Positions 42,414-54,323 of a stretch of 64,000 nucleotides of DNA are shown in pieces (position 1 is the stretch's first letter; every line of letters begins with the position of its first letter). The notes below the pieces were generated by a model that worked only from the letters and a program-made list of their open reading frames with translations, was not told the DNA's origin and did no database searches. The position numbers were made by a program, and so were the translations under genes. The DNA comes from Macrophomina tecta (taxonomy: Eukaryota; Ascomycota; Dothideomycetes; Botryosphaeriales; Botryosphaeriaceae). The stretch is taken from positions 62,001 to 126,000 of the forward strand of contig JAKSGN010000001.1 in NCBI GenBank assembly GCA_024180945.1. Direction: 5' to 3'.

Positions 42414-42964
42414 TGCGGGCAAGTGGGGCGTCCGGCCGTTTTCAGACGTCGGCCTGTCCATGAACATGTAGCTACATCTGCCAAAGAGACTCAATTCATC
42501 CTGTCCATCGTTTTAACCCTCTGTTCTCCCAGAGCCCGAAGCAGACGACCCTGTGAATGTGTTAGGCAAGACAACATCTAACTGCACATTGATTCATGAA
42601 ACGCTTGGCTTTTCCTGGCTCGTCGACGTCAGCTCACGCCATGGGCCGCAGTCGATTTTCAGCGGGCATCCAAAGGCCATACAAAGATGCTCACCGGTTT
42701 CCCTGGAGACCTAACCCACCTATGACAGTGCTTGCATCAGTCGTACACGTCGGCAAAACATTAAGTTGGGCAATGCTGCTGGGATGGCTTCCCCGCACGA
42801 GAGTCTCCACCCTCCCTCGGCCACAACAACATCCGAACCCGGCGCCGGAATGGCGCGGCCGACAGCATGGCTGACACCGCCGCAACACCTTCCGGTCGAG
42901 TTATTTCAGCGCTTGCACCGCACGCATCACCAAGCTTGCATTTCGCAAACACGCATTTCTGACA
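42414..42964. promoter_or_regulatory. Intergenic: amine oxidase upstream region
   Basis: 551 bp between two plus-strand genes; no supported gene. Confidence 0.45.
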
Positions 42965-44593
42965 ATGGCAAGGCCCGAGTCCGCAGATGTCGTCATCGTC
43001 GGAGCAGGGCTCAGCGGCCTCACAGCCGCGCAGCACGTCCAGCAGGCAGGATACTCATGCATCTTGCTCGAGGCCGAGGACCGCGTGGGCGGCATGACGC
43101 TCTCGGTCAAGACGACCAGGGCTGCGGTGGATTCTGGTGCGGCCTGGCTGAACGACACCACCCAGCCGCACATCTGGGCTCTCGTCAAGAAATACGGCCT
43201 GACCCCGGAAGCTCAGAACTCTGATGGAGAACTGTTGAGAGAGATGCAGGACGGATCGATCCTGACAGGGACCGAGGGAAACAAACAGGCATGGACAAGT
43301 TTCTTCTGCTGATGCTCCCGGCTTTTGTCTCCATGGTCGCTCTCCTTACCCACCTCGTTCATTTCTCAGTCCTTTTTCTTTCTTTCCTTTTTTTTTTTTT
43401 TTTCTTTTGAAAGCATTTGTCTGTCTAATGCTTCTCGCAGCTCACCCCTGGGGAACTCAAGGCCATGGCCGATTTCTTTGGCCAGGTCGGCCCCATTGTT
43501 GAGAGTATCGACCCGGAAAAGCCGCATGAACATCCAGATGCAGCCAAGCTCGACAGCATCACGCTGGCACAGTTTTGCAAAGACAAGTCCGGGAACGAGC
43601 TGGTTGCTTTCCTTCTCAATTCCTCTGTGCGGTATCTGCTGGGCGTGGAGGCCGACGAGATCAGCGCGCTCTGGTTCTTCGCGTACGCCAAAGCGGGCAC
43701 AGGCCTCCAGAACATGATGTCGGCCCGTCAAGGCGGCGGGCAGTACCTGCGCCTGCATGAGGGTGGGTTGACGCGGCTGGTCGGGGGCCCGCAGCAAGGA
43801 CGGGGGGGGTTGCTGACGCTGGATGCCAGGGACCCAAACCCTCTCGCGCAAACTCGCCGCCGAGCTCTCCCCCAAGCGCGTCCGGCTCTCGTCGCCGGTG
43901 TCGGCCATCACGCATTCCTCTGACGGATGCACCGTCACGACAACCGCCGGCAAAGCCTTCCGGAGCCGCCGCGTCATCGTCTCCATTCCCACCCCCCTTT
44001 ACCGCAAGATCGACTTCTTGCCGCCCCTGCCGGCCACTAAGCAGCAGCTCTCCTCGGCCACCTTCATGGGCTTCTTCGCCAAAGTGACCCTGGTTTACTC
44101 GAAGCCGTGGTGGCAAGACCACGGCCTGAACGCCATATTCGAATCCGCGCTCGGCCCGGTCATCTACTCCCGCAGCACAAGCATCCCTTCGACGAACCAC
44201 TGGAGCATCACCGGCTTCGTGGTCGGCGAGCCGGGCCGAAAGTGGTCAAAGCTGTCCGCGGAAGACCGCAAGGCGGCCGTCATCAAGCAACTCAGCCACG
44301 GTTTTGGGAGCCACATTGGCAGCGAGGTGCCGGCGCCTGTGGAGTATGTGGAGGAGGACTGGTCGAAGCGGGTATATTTCGGTGGAGGGCCGATGCCCGT
44401 CATGGGACCGGGTGCAGTGACCGGCCCGGCCAAGGGAGCGTGGGCGGAGCCAGTAGGTCCCGTCCACTTCGTTGGGTCGGAGACTGCAAGTGCATGGAGG
44501 GGCTACATGGAGGGCGCTGTGAGGTCGGGGCTGCGGGGCGCTGAGGAGGTCATCGCGGGTTTGAAGAGGCAGACCCAGGCCGGGAAATTGTAG
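42965..44593 (+). CDS. Flavin-containing amine oxidase (MAO-like)
   Basis: Oxidises primary or secondary amines to imines, giving H2O2. Exons join(42965..43288, 43441..43762, 43830..44593), 469 aa. The second intron is GT-AG (GTGGGT...CCAG). The first needs a GC-AG donor (CAG|GCATGG, acceptor CGCAG) to keep phase; no GT donor nearby does. It also carries a long T-run. The FAD Rossmann motif is VVIVGAGLSGLTAAQHV, with GG doublet in EAEDRVGGMT and DSGAAWLNDT; the substrate domain holds YLLGVEADEISALWFF and GGGQYLRLHEGT. Near the C-terminus, HFVGSETASAWRGYMEGAV is the FAD-contacting motif with the Trp/Tyr of the aromatic cage. No classic peroxisomal SKL (ends AGKL). No covalent-FAD Cys is evident, as in fungal MAO-N types. 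Confidence 0.87.
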
Positions 44594-44862
44594 CCGCAGC
44601 CGCCTTGCCTGCTACTCAGAAGCGTTGACCTGTAGATTAGTAAGCGTATCACTTGCTGGCGCACGAGGGGCGCGGTCGGCCAGGTACGAATGCCAGAAAG
44701 GTTTCTTCCAATTACGTCCACAATGTTGCATGATCTTCCCATGTCATTCTGGGTTCAACACGCTGTTCTCGTATCTGTATATTTTTCTAGTATTTATTCC
44801 GCCTCGATATACTTAAGGAATAGTGGGGCATGTGCTTTTCAGCTATCAGCCTGTTCATGTTT

Positions 44863-46036
44863 CTAGGAAGCAGCTCGCCAGTAAGCCCAGTTGTCCTGCA
44901 TCTTCGCCCCTTGATCGGGTGTGAACTCCTCGTAGCATGCGCTTTTGCAATCATTAGCAACCACCCAGGTGAAAACCGGAAGGTACAAGTCTACTCACTC
45001 ATCAGAGTAATCCATGTAGTTGTGGATGGGGTCGAGGCCGGGTTGATCGGGGCATGAATCGCGCCCAATGGGGCAGCCCTCGCTTTGAGACGCTTGATAT
45101 GGTGTATCATCGATATAGTCGCCGCCGGACAATGGGTTGCAGCCACCGGTAAATGTGTGATAGAGGCCTCAATGGACGCGTTAGCCGTGGATCTGATCCT
45201 ATCGTCATGCAAACGCAAGCCATACCAAACCAATGCCCGGTCTGGTGTTAGGGAGAATGTCAATCAGCACATTTGCAGCAGTCACGTATTCGGACGCCTT
45301 GCCTCGTGAGTTGCCGTTTTGCCCATGTTGAAGGGCTCCCTGCTTCCTCCCGGAACCGTTTGAGCGTCGAGCACACATCCATCATTGTAAAAGTCCACTG
45401 TGCCTTCTTCAACGCTGCCTGGAAATGTGCAGTATCTGTTCGAACTCAGCTGCAGTCATCGAAACACCCGTGGGACCAATCTACCCTTGAGAGTTTCCTG
45501 GCAGCGTCTTCTCCATGTGTCAGTCAAGGTCACAATCCTGGATGACCGTCCTTACACGTGCAAAATACAGATTGAGGGTGGCATAATCTCCTTTGCGGAG
45601 ACTTGTTTTCATGGCCGAGATATCGCCGTTATCGGACCAAGTGCTGTTGATAGTGCGAGTTATTCCGGTGAGGTTGAACTGGATGCTATGGGGCGCGAAG
45701 TTCGAGTTCAGTACGTCAATTTGGCCGTTAGGCATCTCATCCTGGTCCAAAGTTAACCATACAATGGCGCCGTCCCTGATGGATGAATATTCTCACGGCG
45801 ATGTTACCGTCCTCGAGAGCCTCCGAAGCTGCCACAACGTGGAACCAAGTATTGACGGTGATGGGAGCTTTGGAGACCATGACTCCCGCCTCCTTCAAAG
45901 CATCGCTGTGAGCCTTCAGCTCCCGAGACTTCTGGAGGAGCTCGGCAGGAGGGTCCAGGGTACCGCAGGTACGGATGGCATTTGCAGGCCCGATAGTGGC
46001 CAACAAACCTATCAGCGTGGGTTTTGTGATGAACAT
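44863..46036 (-). CDS. Secreted M43 (pappalysin-like) zinc metalloprotease
   Basis: Extracellular endopeptidase resembling fungal MEP1-type enzymes. Seven exons: complement(join(44863..44941, 44999..45167, 45226..45241, 45303..45435, 45485..45510, 45556..45741, 45797..46036)), 282 aa with phase intact throughout. Signal peptide [20 protein letters not shown]; an in-frame ATG 23 codons upstream would spoil it. The propeptide/N-domain has TWFHVVAAS and [12 protein letters not shown]. The zinc site reads HETGHWFGLYH (HExxHxxGLxH), assembled from three exons, one only 16 nt long; the intron after HE is GC-AG (GAG|GCAAGG...CCAG). Downstream, [16 protein letters not shown] and the Met-turn region [12 protein letters not shown] match the family, as does the last exon ([14 protein letters not shown]). 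Unspliced, the locus looks broken. Confidence 0.9.
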
Positions 46037-46654
46037 GGCTACACGCGCGGTAAAGGAACCACGGGTCAGTATAATGGTTTCTGCACAGGAAGAAGAGGTC
46101 TTCATATTTCTATATCATGCTTTTGCAACAGCCAAAAGACCGATGCTGCTGGCAACAACTTGGCTGTGGAGCTTCCGGTCTTGGTGCCTGCCTCGTTGGT
46201 ACAAGTTCCTCGTATTCCGTCGTGATTTTCGGTCACCAAACCACATGAAGCAGCACATCCCAGCAAATTTCTTTTCTAACTCAGGCGATAGCGGTAGTTT
46301 TCCCTGAGCAAAGTGCAGGTAGCTACGGTTGCGGGGACAAGGGTGTGGTCTGCTGATAAAGTTCGTAAATGCAACCCTTCCCGGGTCACTCACACCGAAT
46401 GTAACCGGGGATGATGTGCCAGCCCTTGCGGAGAAGAAACGCAGCACCTTCAATGCATCGCAATGCCCTCCCTCTCGGAGGCAATCCTGTTGCCCCATTC
46501 ACCCCCAGTGTCGACCATATTCGCCCCCCATTCTATGCTCGGTGGCCAGCCATGCTTCGCTAAAAATGCAGAACAAAGAAAGAATAGGAAAACTCTGTGT
46601 GGGCAATCCCGGCAGACGAACGCCAATCAGATGCAATCATACCAAAGCCATCAT
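46037..46654. other. Intergenic interval
   Basis: 618 bp between two minus-strand genes: protease promoter and 3' flank of the desaturase. No supported gene. Confidence 0.45.
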
Positions 46655-48483
46655 TCAATGCAGCCCACTCTCTCCAGTCTCGGCCATATGCAGCTGGCAT
46701 TGCACCAGTGTCTCAACCATCTTGGCCACTTCCTCCAGTCGCGTCAAGACGACCTTATTACCGTCCACGAAGCCTTGACATTGGTACTTGATTCCCGTCT
46801 TGGTGCAAAAGTCGCGGACGAGAGCCTGACATTTCCTGAGGTTATGCCTGGGAACGCGGGGGAAAAGATGGTGCACGGCCTGAAACTGCAGGCCGCCGTG
46901 GAGGAAGTCGAGCCACTCGGGGCAGTCCACGTCCATGGTGGTGCGGAGCTGGCGTTGCGGGAAGGATTCGGTGGGACCGAGATCGGAGGTTGGCATGCCC
47001 CAGTGGGAGAGGGTAATCTGGACGTGGAGGACCATGGTGATCATGTGGGAAACGAGCACAAAGGCCACACGGGTAGGCCAGTCGGGCAACGTCCGCAGCA
47101 GTAGCGCATAACCGAAGATAGCCCAGTAGCATGTCATGAAGACAAGCTCGAGGTACCGCGTCCACCAAGCAGAGCCAAGCTGAGCGGCGCGCGGGGAAAG
47201 CAGATGCAGCCAGGAGAGGAGATAGAGGTTAAACCGGGCAATGGCCATGACAGGGTAGTAGGTGTATTTCTGGTAGGGAACGAGCAGGTCTGCAGCCTTG
47301 TCCCAGTAGAAGGTGAAGTCGTAGAACGTGCTGCGAATCGACTTGAAGTACGTGGGAGAGGTCGAGAACAACGGGATGTTCTGGATGTCCGGGTCGTGCT
47401 CGGGCATGTTGGTGACGAGGTGGTGGACATTGTGGGAGCTCTTCCACCAGCCAATGGACAGGCCGCAGCAGAAGTCGGCAATGAAGGCGCCGATGACCGT
47501 GTCGACAACGAAATCGCCGGTGATGCCGCGATGGCCGGCGTCATGCGCGGTGAACATGATCTGCTGCCAAAACATGCCCAGGAACGCGGCGGAGGTCATG
47601 TACCACTCCTTGCGGAGGAAGTATACGAAGAAGCCGAACAGGATGGCGTAGCGGATCATCTCCTTGCCGTACTCCAGGTAAGGGCAGTTGTAGTAGCCCT
47701 TTTCCTGGATGAGCTTGTGCAGGGCATCGTAGTCGGTCCTGATGGCTTGCTGCGTCTCGGGATCCAACGAGGGGTAGCTGCGAATGCCGTCGGCAATTTC
47801 CTGCTGCTCGAGAGCGGCGGTGTAGACGGCGCGAGAGAGGCCTTCGGCAGCAAGCTTGCTTGCCGTGGCACCCGCGGCGGGCGCAGTCGGTTTGGCGGCA
47901 ATTCTCCGCCTGCATTCAGAGCTCTTGGCGGCGTCGGGCTCGCTGTCGGAGGCGCCGACGCTCGAGTTGCTGGAGCTCAGCGGGTCGGGCTTGGCACTGA
48001 AGATGGAAGAAGCGTCGTGGTTGGAGGCCGAGGAAGCTGAGTCGTCGCCATCGGATTCGTGTTCGGGGGTCTTGCGGTGAGGGCCGGCCCGAATGGGGGG
48101 CTCCAAGTTGGTCCAGGGCTGCTGCACCCGACCGATGCGGTAAGCCTTCATGATCGCCAGGGTCTTCTCGAAGTGGTACCTGCATGTAGGGCCGCGGTGT
48201 CAGCGTCATGGCGTCCAGTCCAGCCCCACGTTCCCGTCGGCCTGCGCAGCGCACACTCACCTGGCGCGGAGTGGTGTCTGGGGGTAGGGAGCGGTGGTAA
48301 TTACACGTTGATCTCGTCCGTCGCGTCTCTGCCGACCATGTGCAGGATGGCCAGCCGGCCGCCGGGGTGACGGTCAATCCAGCTGTCCAGCTTCAGCGCG
48401 TGGCCCTCGTGGATGACGATGAGGTGGCCGTCGGCGACGAGGGCCTGGACCTCGCGCGCAGAAACAAGTCGATTGCGGTCCAT
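46655..48483 (-). CDS. Delta-8 sphingolipid desaturase (cytochrome b5 fusion)
   Basis: ER enzyme that introduces the 8(E) double bond into the long-chain base of glucosylceramides. Exons complement(join(46655..48179, 48305..48483)), 567 aa; the 125-nt intron with donor GTAATT joins DEIN to VYHFEKTL in phase. The N-terminal cytochrome b5 domain has SWIDRHPGGRLAIL, the heme-binding HPGG. A ~90-residue Ser/Ala-rich spacer follows. The desaturase domain carries the three His boxes: HDAGH, HNVHH and QAVHH, the last with Gln in place of the first His as in front-end desaturases. Four or more membrane helices lie around YAILFGFFVYFL and LVFMTCYWAIFGYALLL. The start ATG at 48483 precedes the b5 domain directly. 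Confidence 0.93.
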
Positions 48484-51400
48484 TGCGGTACTGAGGGCGA
48501 GAAGCGAGGAAGGGCGGTCGCTGCAGAGAGTGAGCAATCGCCGGCGTCGAAGAGGCAGGCGCAGCGATATTTGACTGCCTTGCGGGCCGCAGCAAACATC
48601 CCGCACGTGGCTCCAAGCCGCCACCACTGGACCCTGATCGTCTTCTCGAGCCCCTTCTCTCCCCGCGCGGAGACCAATGCTTGTGCAGCTGAAACTGCGC
48701 CCCTTTGCCGCGTCAGGCCCGCGCACGACCAGAGGACGTCGTCCGGAAGAATGCGAGACGGCCAAGGCGACGTCCGCGCAATTTGCCCCCGCTGTGTCGC
48801 CCGCCCTGGGGAAGTACCGGGCTATTCTCAAGCCACGGGCGGCGGAGTTTTGCGCCCGGAGGCTAGCAATGCGAATACGTCGAGCAGGAGAGGTCGGTAC
48901 AGCTTCGCTTGCGTTTCCGTTTTCGTATAGTCGTGCCGGCTGGTCTCGATCTCGGGTTCTCCTTCCACCCTGCTGGCATTGTTCCAGTTCGCCCGCATCC
49001 GCTGCCTCCCTTGCGGAGCTCTTTCAATGAATTCCGGGCCGGTATCCACAGGACGCTGCGCGGCTCGAGGACGAGCGTGCCAACACGCCGGAGGTTCAGC
49101 GGGCGTCGCTCGTGCAAACATGCCAACCCCTCCTGTTAAGCCGGCCAGATGCAGGGCCGTTGCTGGTAGCGTTCCTGGATGCAGAGGTTCGCCAGGAACT
49201 GGCTGTCCCAGACGTGCGCGCCGGCATGCACAATGCCTGTTACTTTGTGCTCCGAGTCGTCCGCACAAGCTACGTTGTTGAGCCAGGCCGTGTTTCCGGT
49301 TTCTTCCAGAGTGCCGCGCTTCTTGACTCGAGACCTTGGACGACATTGGCGCCACCGCAATGTCGCCCTGTCCAGCGGCGCTGTGGCCCAGTCCCCGTTG
49401 AGAGAATATCCACCCCCTTTCGGCAATCAAGGCAGACGTTGTGCAACGCCAAGGCAGCTGCGGGGCAGCGACGGGTGCGCAAAAGAATACGTAAACATGT
49501 GCGGAAGCCGCCTCTCGCTATCGTTACGCGCGAGCTGAGAATCCGTGGTCTGTGCCCGTGGCTGAGCGGCAACGCCCCTTCTCTCGGCAGCACCCAGAAA
49601 GCCTCAGCCAGTCGGAGCCAGCTTCGTTGAATTGCGGGAGGGCTCTGGGCCTGAATGCCTTGTGTCTCCGTCTGTGGCGGGCCAAGATATGGCCTGGACC
49701 GAAAGCCCCTGCGAGCCCCTGCGTCCGTGTCAAAGGAACGCTCCAGGAATACTCCTAAAGCTGAACATTGGCAAAGGAAACCAGGCTAACGCAGTCACCC
49801 GTTCGCAAAATTAGCAGCACGGTTGGCGGCGTTCACGGGCTCACGACGGCCCCATCTCCACGGGGTCAGAAGTGACCGTCTGGTTGCTCCAAAGGTGCGG
49901 GCGGGATCATTCGAGGTGTTCGCACAACAGCAGATGGGATTGGAAAGCCGGCATCTGGACGGAGCTCGCCTTTTTCCTCCCGGCTGCCTGGAATGGTGAC
50001 GGCGTAGGTGCCAACCTCGAGGTCGGGACCGTTGTTCTTCGGTCTCTCTTAGCGCCACGGAGTCTTACATAAGTATAGAGGGTGCAAATCCGGGGCGGAC
50101 TAGCCATCCACGGTACCCAATTCTGCACCCAGTGGAGAACAGGCCTCAGCCGTCGACGATGCTCGGGCGATGCATGGCAGCATGGGTCGCAGCGAACATT
50201 ATGCAGCAGCGCCAGTGTTCCGGAAAAGGCCGGGAGAGACACGAGGGATGCATGGCCGCGCGCTAGGCTTGGGTGGTGAGCGAGAGCGAGAGGGCGGGCC
50301 GGCGAGGCCCGGGGGAACGAGCGCGGGCGTTGAGCGATGGGGACACGCGCAGAGGCGGGCGGTGCGGGTGGCAGCAGCTGGAGAGTGTGCGCGAAGTCCG
50401 ACGAGGAGCAGAGAGGTCGAAGAAGAGCGCTGGTGGAGGCCGGAGGCTGCTTATTCACTCGCAGCTCGACGCATCCGAACGCCGAGCGCCGAGCATCTTC
50501 CGTCGGGCCTGCACCCTCCCTGTTCCGAGCACGAGGGAAGTCTCCCGCTGCATCAAGGGATCAGGCGTGCATGCGAAGAAACGAGCACGGGGGACGGAGA
50601 ATGGAGGAGGGCCTGGTTGGCTCTGGGGGCGGCGGATCCGCGTGTTATCGATAAGGCGGCGCGGCTCTCTCCCTCTCTCTCCCTCCTCTCCCTCTTCTTC
50701 CTCCTCTCCCGCCTCTTGCTCTTCCGTCCCCTTGCGCTCTCCAGCCACGTCTCCGTCACCCTCCCAGCTCCATCCCTCCTCGGCGGCCGCCATTGGCGCC
50801 ACTCCCGCCCCTGCACGCCCAGCCATGTCCGCCCCGCCCCTCTCGAGGATTAAGGACCTTGTTCGACACCGCATTCTTCGCCTCCTACCGCCTTGATCAG
50901 TGCCCGCAGAAGCGCAACCACCCGCCGCGCTGTAGCCCTACGCCGTCGCGCTCCCAGATGCTTCAGCCACGGCCGCCACTGTCTGAACGCCGACCCGACT
51001 CCACGGACCCTCCAGCAGTGTTGGCCTCCCACGCGTAGATGGAACAAGGCTTCCTTCATTCTCGGCTCCTCCTCTACTCTGCTCAGCAAGGTCCGTTCGC
51101 GCGTAGCACTGTGGTGCCTCATCCGTTTCGCAGTAGTCGCGCCGCGCCAACCTGGTTCCGCCCACCGACGTGATGTTTTCGCCCGTCCACACGCCACCAT
51201 GACTGCCGGTGCCCGATTCCTTGCGCCCCGCCCCCCCCAAGCAGTGTGAATTGAACGCCAACATATAATCCTGACGTGGAAACGCAGGGAGAGGGAATGC
51301 CCAGAAGCACACGCCCGCCCGCCATTTTGCAACTGGCTTGCGTAGCACCGACACTCGGTCGCGTCGGAAGGATTTTTCAGCCTGGCAGGTGTCCAGCCAC

Positions 51401-52260
51401 GAGCTTCGCCGCTTTCGTCCATCTCGAATTCGACTAGACTAGCTGCGCTGCCTGACACTGCCTGCTCATTGCTGTGTCCGCGAACCTACTTTGACGGCCG
51501 CAGCGTAGGCCGATCGCAAGCAACGCTCGGGAAAAAAAAAAAAAAAAAAAAAGCCTAGGGAAAAAGTGAGAAGTCGAGTCCTAGGTGAAGTAGACGCAGG
51601 ATCAGGCTGGAATTACTGAGGGTGACAACCCCTTCCAGAAAAAGAATATCTTCAAGGAGGAGGTTGCAGAGCACTCGGTGCAGTAGAAAACGACAGCAAA
51701 GAAGTGTGCTGCTAACGGTGCCGGAGTTTTATGCTCGACTCATTTACCACTGTATGCACCTTCTGTCACATAATGCGCCAGCATTACTTTCTTCCACGCG
51801 TAACTCCTCCACGTCCGCATGGGTCTACGTCTCTCCCTTTGCCAATGTGCTGCGATGATGCATTCCTACAACACTCGTGTGTTTGGTACTGCCTGTCTTT
51901 TCTCGAACGTTTCTGTCATGGCTTAAATAGAAGATTGGGTCGGGTAAGTCCTAACATAGTACGACCAGTGCACATACGGGTGCTTATAGATCTGGGTTTA
52001 GAACTTTAATCGATGTTACTCAGAAGTGTTCGATGTTCCCTTTCTGTAGTATGTATAGTAGAGGCTCTACCGTACCAAAAATAGATAAAGTATCTAATTA
52101 GAGACTTAAGGAAGTAATTTTTAACTTTAATCCTACTTTTTGCCTAATCTTATGCTAAAGGATTAAGAAGGATACCATGCTTTACAAAAGTCCACACGTC
52201 ATGTGACGGGCCGTTTTACTTTGTATATTTTCTAATAACGTCACTGAAGATACTCTAACC
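48484..52260. other. GC-rich interval without a convincing protein gene
   Basis: About 3.8 kb. Overlapping ORFs on both strands (up to ~227 codons near 50170-50853) reflect high GC content; they are Arg/Ala/Gly-rich and have no domain, signal or splice continuity. A pyrimidine tract of CTCTCC/CTTC repeats lies at about 50664-50735, just before an ATG at 50825 whose frame ends after 23 codons; this could be the promoter and first exon of an unrecognised gene or noncoding RNA. A 22-nt poly(A) run lies near 51531-51552. The last ~300 bp before the tRNA are AT-rich. Confidence 0.45.
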
Positions 52261-52351
52261 GGTGCAGTGGCCGAGTGGTTAAGGCGCTACGTTTAGGAAT
52301 TGATCCAAACCGTAGTGGGAAACCGCGTGCGTTCGAACCGCACCTGCATCA
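52261..52351 (+). tRNA. tRNA-Leu (anticodon UAG) with a 12-nt intron
   Basis: Cloverleaf read by eye. Acceptor stem GGTGCAG pairs with CTGCATC (one G-T wobble), discriminator A. D-arm GCCGAGTGGTTAAGGC. Anticodon stem CTACG/CGTAG encloses TTTAGG, a 12-nt intron after position 37, then C; the anticodon is TAG. The long variable arm TGGGAAACCGC is the class II feature expected for Leu. T-arm GTGCG-TTCGAAC-CGCAC. The 91-nt gene gives a 79-nt mature tRNA before CCA. A and B boxes (TGGCCGAGTGG, GTTCGAACC) are good. Confidence 0.93.
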
Positions 52352-52356
52352 ACATC

Positions 52357-52370
52357 TTTTCTTTTTTCTT
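52357..52370 (+). terminator. RNA polymerase III T-run terminator
   Basis: TTTT then TTTTTT runs begin 5 nt after the tRNA discriminator base, as expected for Pol III termination. Confidence 0.8.
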
Positions 52371-53031
52371 TGCTCAGTGCCGAATTGTGATGTTGATAGT
52401 GCATGCTCTGCTCTTTTGGGCCATGCGGAGCGGTGCAATTTTGGTTCTGAGAAGATGCAGCCACGTCAAAGCTGAAATGCGATCAGTTCGTCGAAATTTA
52501 CCTTTTCGATGCACAGCGACCGCCGTTTCATGATACACTCTTTTGCCTTGTAGAACGCCGACCAAGTAGCAGGCCAGGACTGGGTACGAAGCCACTGAAT
52601 GGCGGGCTGTGAGGGACTCACCTTGTTACCGAATCAGTAACAAGGCCCTGCAGGCGTATCGCGTTCAAGATGCATGCATGAAGCGTATTTTGCATATGCA
52701 TCGATTCATGTCGCGTCTTCCATGCAGCCATGCCAGCTCTTCACAAGCCAAATATGCATCCGGTCTGCACGCCACCCGTCTCGAAAGCCACCGAGCAGTT
52801 TTACGGCGGGGGCTGCGGAAATCCTCCCGCTTACCCCTTCCGGAGGTTCCGTCTCCCCGCTGACACATTACCACATCCGGCGAAGCTGGCAAGTAGTTTG
52901 ACATTAGTGTTGGTGGCTGTAGCAGGAGAGGCGTTATTTTCATCCCGGCAAATGTCCCGGCTCGCGATCAACTGAGACAGGATCACGAGAACACGTAAGT
53001 TCATCCGTCACTACAAGTGGCTCCAGCCTGA
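52371..53031. other. Intergenic interval
   Basis: 660 bp between the tRNA and the 3' end of the minus-strand receptor-like gene. No supported gene. Confidence 0.45.
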
Positions 53032-54323
53032 CTATCCTCGGAACAGGTTCCTCTCGCTTTCCGACAGACTCTGCGCTTCCATATTCTCAAGTTGCTGATC
53101 ACTCAATGTCCCCGCATCATCCTTTGAGAAGGATCTTGCTGCCGCCACAATTCCACCGTCCTTTTGTGAAGTCCGAAGCGCATCCAAGCGAATCGACTTT
53201 CTCCCAGCGGTTGATAGGTTGTCCGTGAACGGCAGGTGAGCATCCTGTCCAGAGGGCCGTGTAGTTGAAGGGTAGCCAGTGCTGTGCAGGAAGCGAGGGA
53301 ACATCCGTTGCAGGGCCTTTCTCAGTGCCGGCAGAGACGCGCAGGTGATGGCGACAAAGACCTCCAACGCAGACCATGTTATGGGCTCGATGTTGTTCCA
53401 CGTCGCATCCCTGCTGTCTGAGTTCCTGATCACGTAAATCAGCCTGACCACGGTCGTAATGCAGCCGCTGGGTCGAGCTCCGTCAGCACTACTTGGGGGG
53501 CATGTGGGCGGGTCCGACTCACAATGAACCCAGAGCAAAGATGCCGATGAGAGCATACCTCTCCTTTCCCGACATTTTCAATGAGCTGATAGCTGGGACC
53601 GGAAGCAGGATTACGAGCAGATCGCTGCAGATGTTGAGGCTGCTTTGAGCAACATACAGCCGAGTGAGGTCCATGCAGCTCCGCAGGTCTTGGCTGGCCC
53701 AAAATTTCGAGACTGGGGTGCAGATAAAGACGGCGAAGAAGAACGCCTGGGTGAGCGCAATGACGAGGAAACACAGCGCGCAGATACAAGCGATGCGGGT
53801 GGCTGGCGCTGCGGCGAAGATCCGGAGATACTGCACGACGATGGATATCTTCGTTAAACCTAGTGCGAGCGTATAAAAAATGCTTTCGATCCAGTAATAC
53901 TGCCCGGGATTCGGCATGATTAGTTCTGATGCTCGTCGGCGGGACGGGGCCGGTGAGGAATGAACGGACCTTGGAAATGGTAGAGACCTCAGCGGCTGCT
54001 AGATCGTAGGTGTGTTTCCCAAGCCCCTGGTTTACTAGGTGCACAAGCAAACCGGCCATTATTATGGAGCAGACCTCACAGTTCGTCAACTAAATTCTGT
54101 TGGTGGACCAAATCAGACTCACCGATGCCGCCAGGAGAATCCAATCCTCCCATCCCGGACTTCGTACGATGGCCAAGCGAGTGTAGAGGCGTAAAATGAC
54201 CATACATGTCGAGAGAAGTGTAAACGCGGCTGCCACCGGTATAATGGTCCCGCCCCGATCTTCAACTGAGCCTGTGTCTCTCAAGCTATGAGCAAGCCGG
54301 GCGATGCGGTATGAAGATCCCAT
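53032..54323 (-). CDS. Rhodopsin-domain integral membrane protein (PTH11-like receptor family)
   Basis: Second receptor-like gene of the window, minus strand, with at least three short introns. Start 54323 gives a short extracellular N-terminus, then helix 1 (AAAFTLLSTCMVILRLYTRL) and WEDWILLAAS. Family landmarks in order: LGKHTYDLAAAEVSTISK, YYWIESIFYTLALGLTKISI, YLRIFAAAPATRIACICALC, CTPVSKFWASQ (Cys of the conserved loop pair), LTRLYVAQSSLNICSDLLVI, LLPVPAISSLKMSGKERYAL and, after the last intron, TWNNIEPITWSALEVFVAIT. The ~120-residue cytosolic tail is Ser/Asp/Arg-rich. It lacks a CFEM domain. Not closely similar in sequence to the protein at 14305-15796 beyond the shared fold. Confidence 0.82.

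Noticed and set aside
44863..46036. M43 protease as a broken gene
   Set aside because: Seven exons including a 16-nt micro-exon give a continuous 282-residue protein with an intact zinc motif.
48180..48304. 17-nt micro-exon inside the desaturase intron
   Set aside because: A micro-exon is possible by phase, but direct splicing with donor GTAATT gives the family-typical sequence DEINVYHFEKTL, so the simpler model is preferred.
50170..50896. Overlapping ORFs of 207-227 codons, plus strand
   Set aside because: Three frames are open at once in very GC-rich DNA; the translations are Arg/Ala/Ser-rich without any domain or start context.
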